Shown here in pieces: positions 63,943 to 64,000 of a DNA stretch of 64,000 nucleotides; the stretch's first letter is position 1; each line of letters begins with the position of its first letter. The translations under genes and the position numbers were made by a program. The notes below the pieces were generated by a model. That model was not told where the DNA came from. It saw nothing but the letters and a program-made list of their open reading frames with translations, and ran no database searches. Origin of the DNA: DAOPXV01 sp964551445 (GTDB lineage: Bacteria; Muiribacteriota; UBA9980); contig CAZKCG010000011.1 in the NCBI GenBank assembly GCA_964551445.1, positions 51,740 to 115,739 on the forward strand, in the 5' to 3' direction.

Positions 63943-64000
<58 letters not shown>

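Overview
The window looks like a diderm, heterotrophic bacterium of moderate GC (genes GC-richer than the AT-rich spacers). It shows consensus sigma-70 promoters (TTGACA/TATAAT), many intrinsic terminators, tRNA genes without encoded CCA, TTG/GTG starts, an outer-membrane beta-barrel protein ending in Phe, periplasmic sensors and several very large secreted proteins. The gene style resembles uncultured groundwater or sediment lineages such as Wallbacteria or Riflebacteria, but that is a guess from memory. No rRNA, CRISPR array, transposase or phage gene was recognised.

Layout. 1-6.9 kb: a chemoreceptor (cut by the window edge), a sigma-54 activator, a solo AmrS-type radical SAM gene with a small partner, and an SH3/lysozyme-like protein. 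7-9.3 kb: secreted endonuclease I and a PAS/HisKA_2 kinase. 9.3-14 kb: an FGE-like protein, an archaeal-type threonyl-tRNA synthetase-like gene behind what looks like a threonine-codon attenuator, a small alarmone synthetase, and a ChrB-like protein. 14-24 kb: a flavin oxidoreductase carrying one CXXCH motif, a ferredoxin-nitroreductase fusion, a Kef-type antiporter with a structured leader, a multi-PAS kinase apparently frameshifted in its first PAS domain, and a ROK sugar kinase. 24-45 kb: surface and secreted proteins, including an 1800-residue protein with a nucleotidyltransferase-like signature and a lipoprotein of about 2312 residues built from two repeat arrays. 45-49.5 kb: small genes (TPR, YbjQ, STAS, lipoprotein) and the cobalamin adenosyltransferase. 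49.8-57.3 kb: one seven-gene operon for acyl-CoA and methylmalonyl-CoA metabolism. 57.4-64 kb: a CDF transporter, a cell-wall amidase operon with a large radical SAM gene, and tRNA-Ala and tRNA-Ile.

How the genes work together. The acyl-CoA operon (acyl-CoA dehydrogenase, two leucine-dehydrogenase homologues, butyrate kinase, split methylmalonyl-CoA mutase and its MeaB chaperone), with the nearby cobalamin adenosyltransferase, points to B12-dependent branched- or short-chain acyl metabolism with ATP from acyl phosphates. Both dehydrogenase homologues have lost residues that leucine dehydrogenase needs.

The most unusual items are: (1) a 32-codon leader peptide with Thr-Thr-Pro-Ala-Thr-Thr overlapping a terminator ahead of the ThrRS-like gene; (2) the two apparently inactivated leucine-dehydrogenase paralogues around butyrate kinase; (3) structured non-coding elements: the Kef leader, a three-way-junction fold directly after the mutase gene, and a hairpin-rich island near 36 kb.
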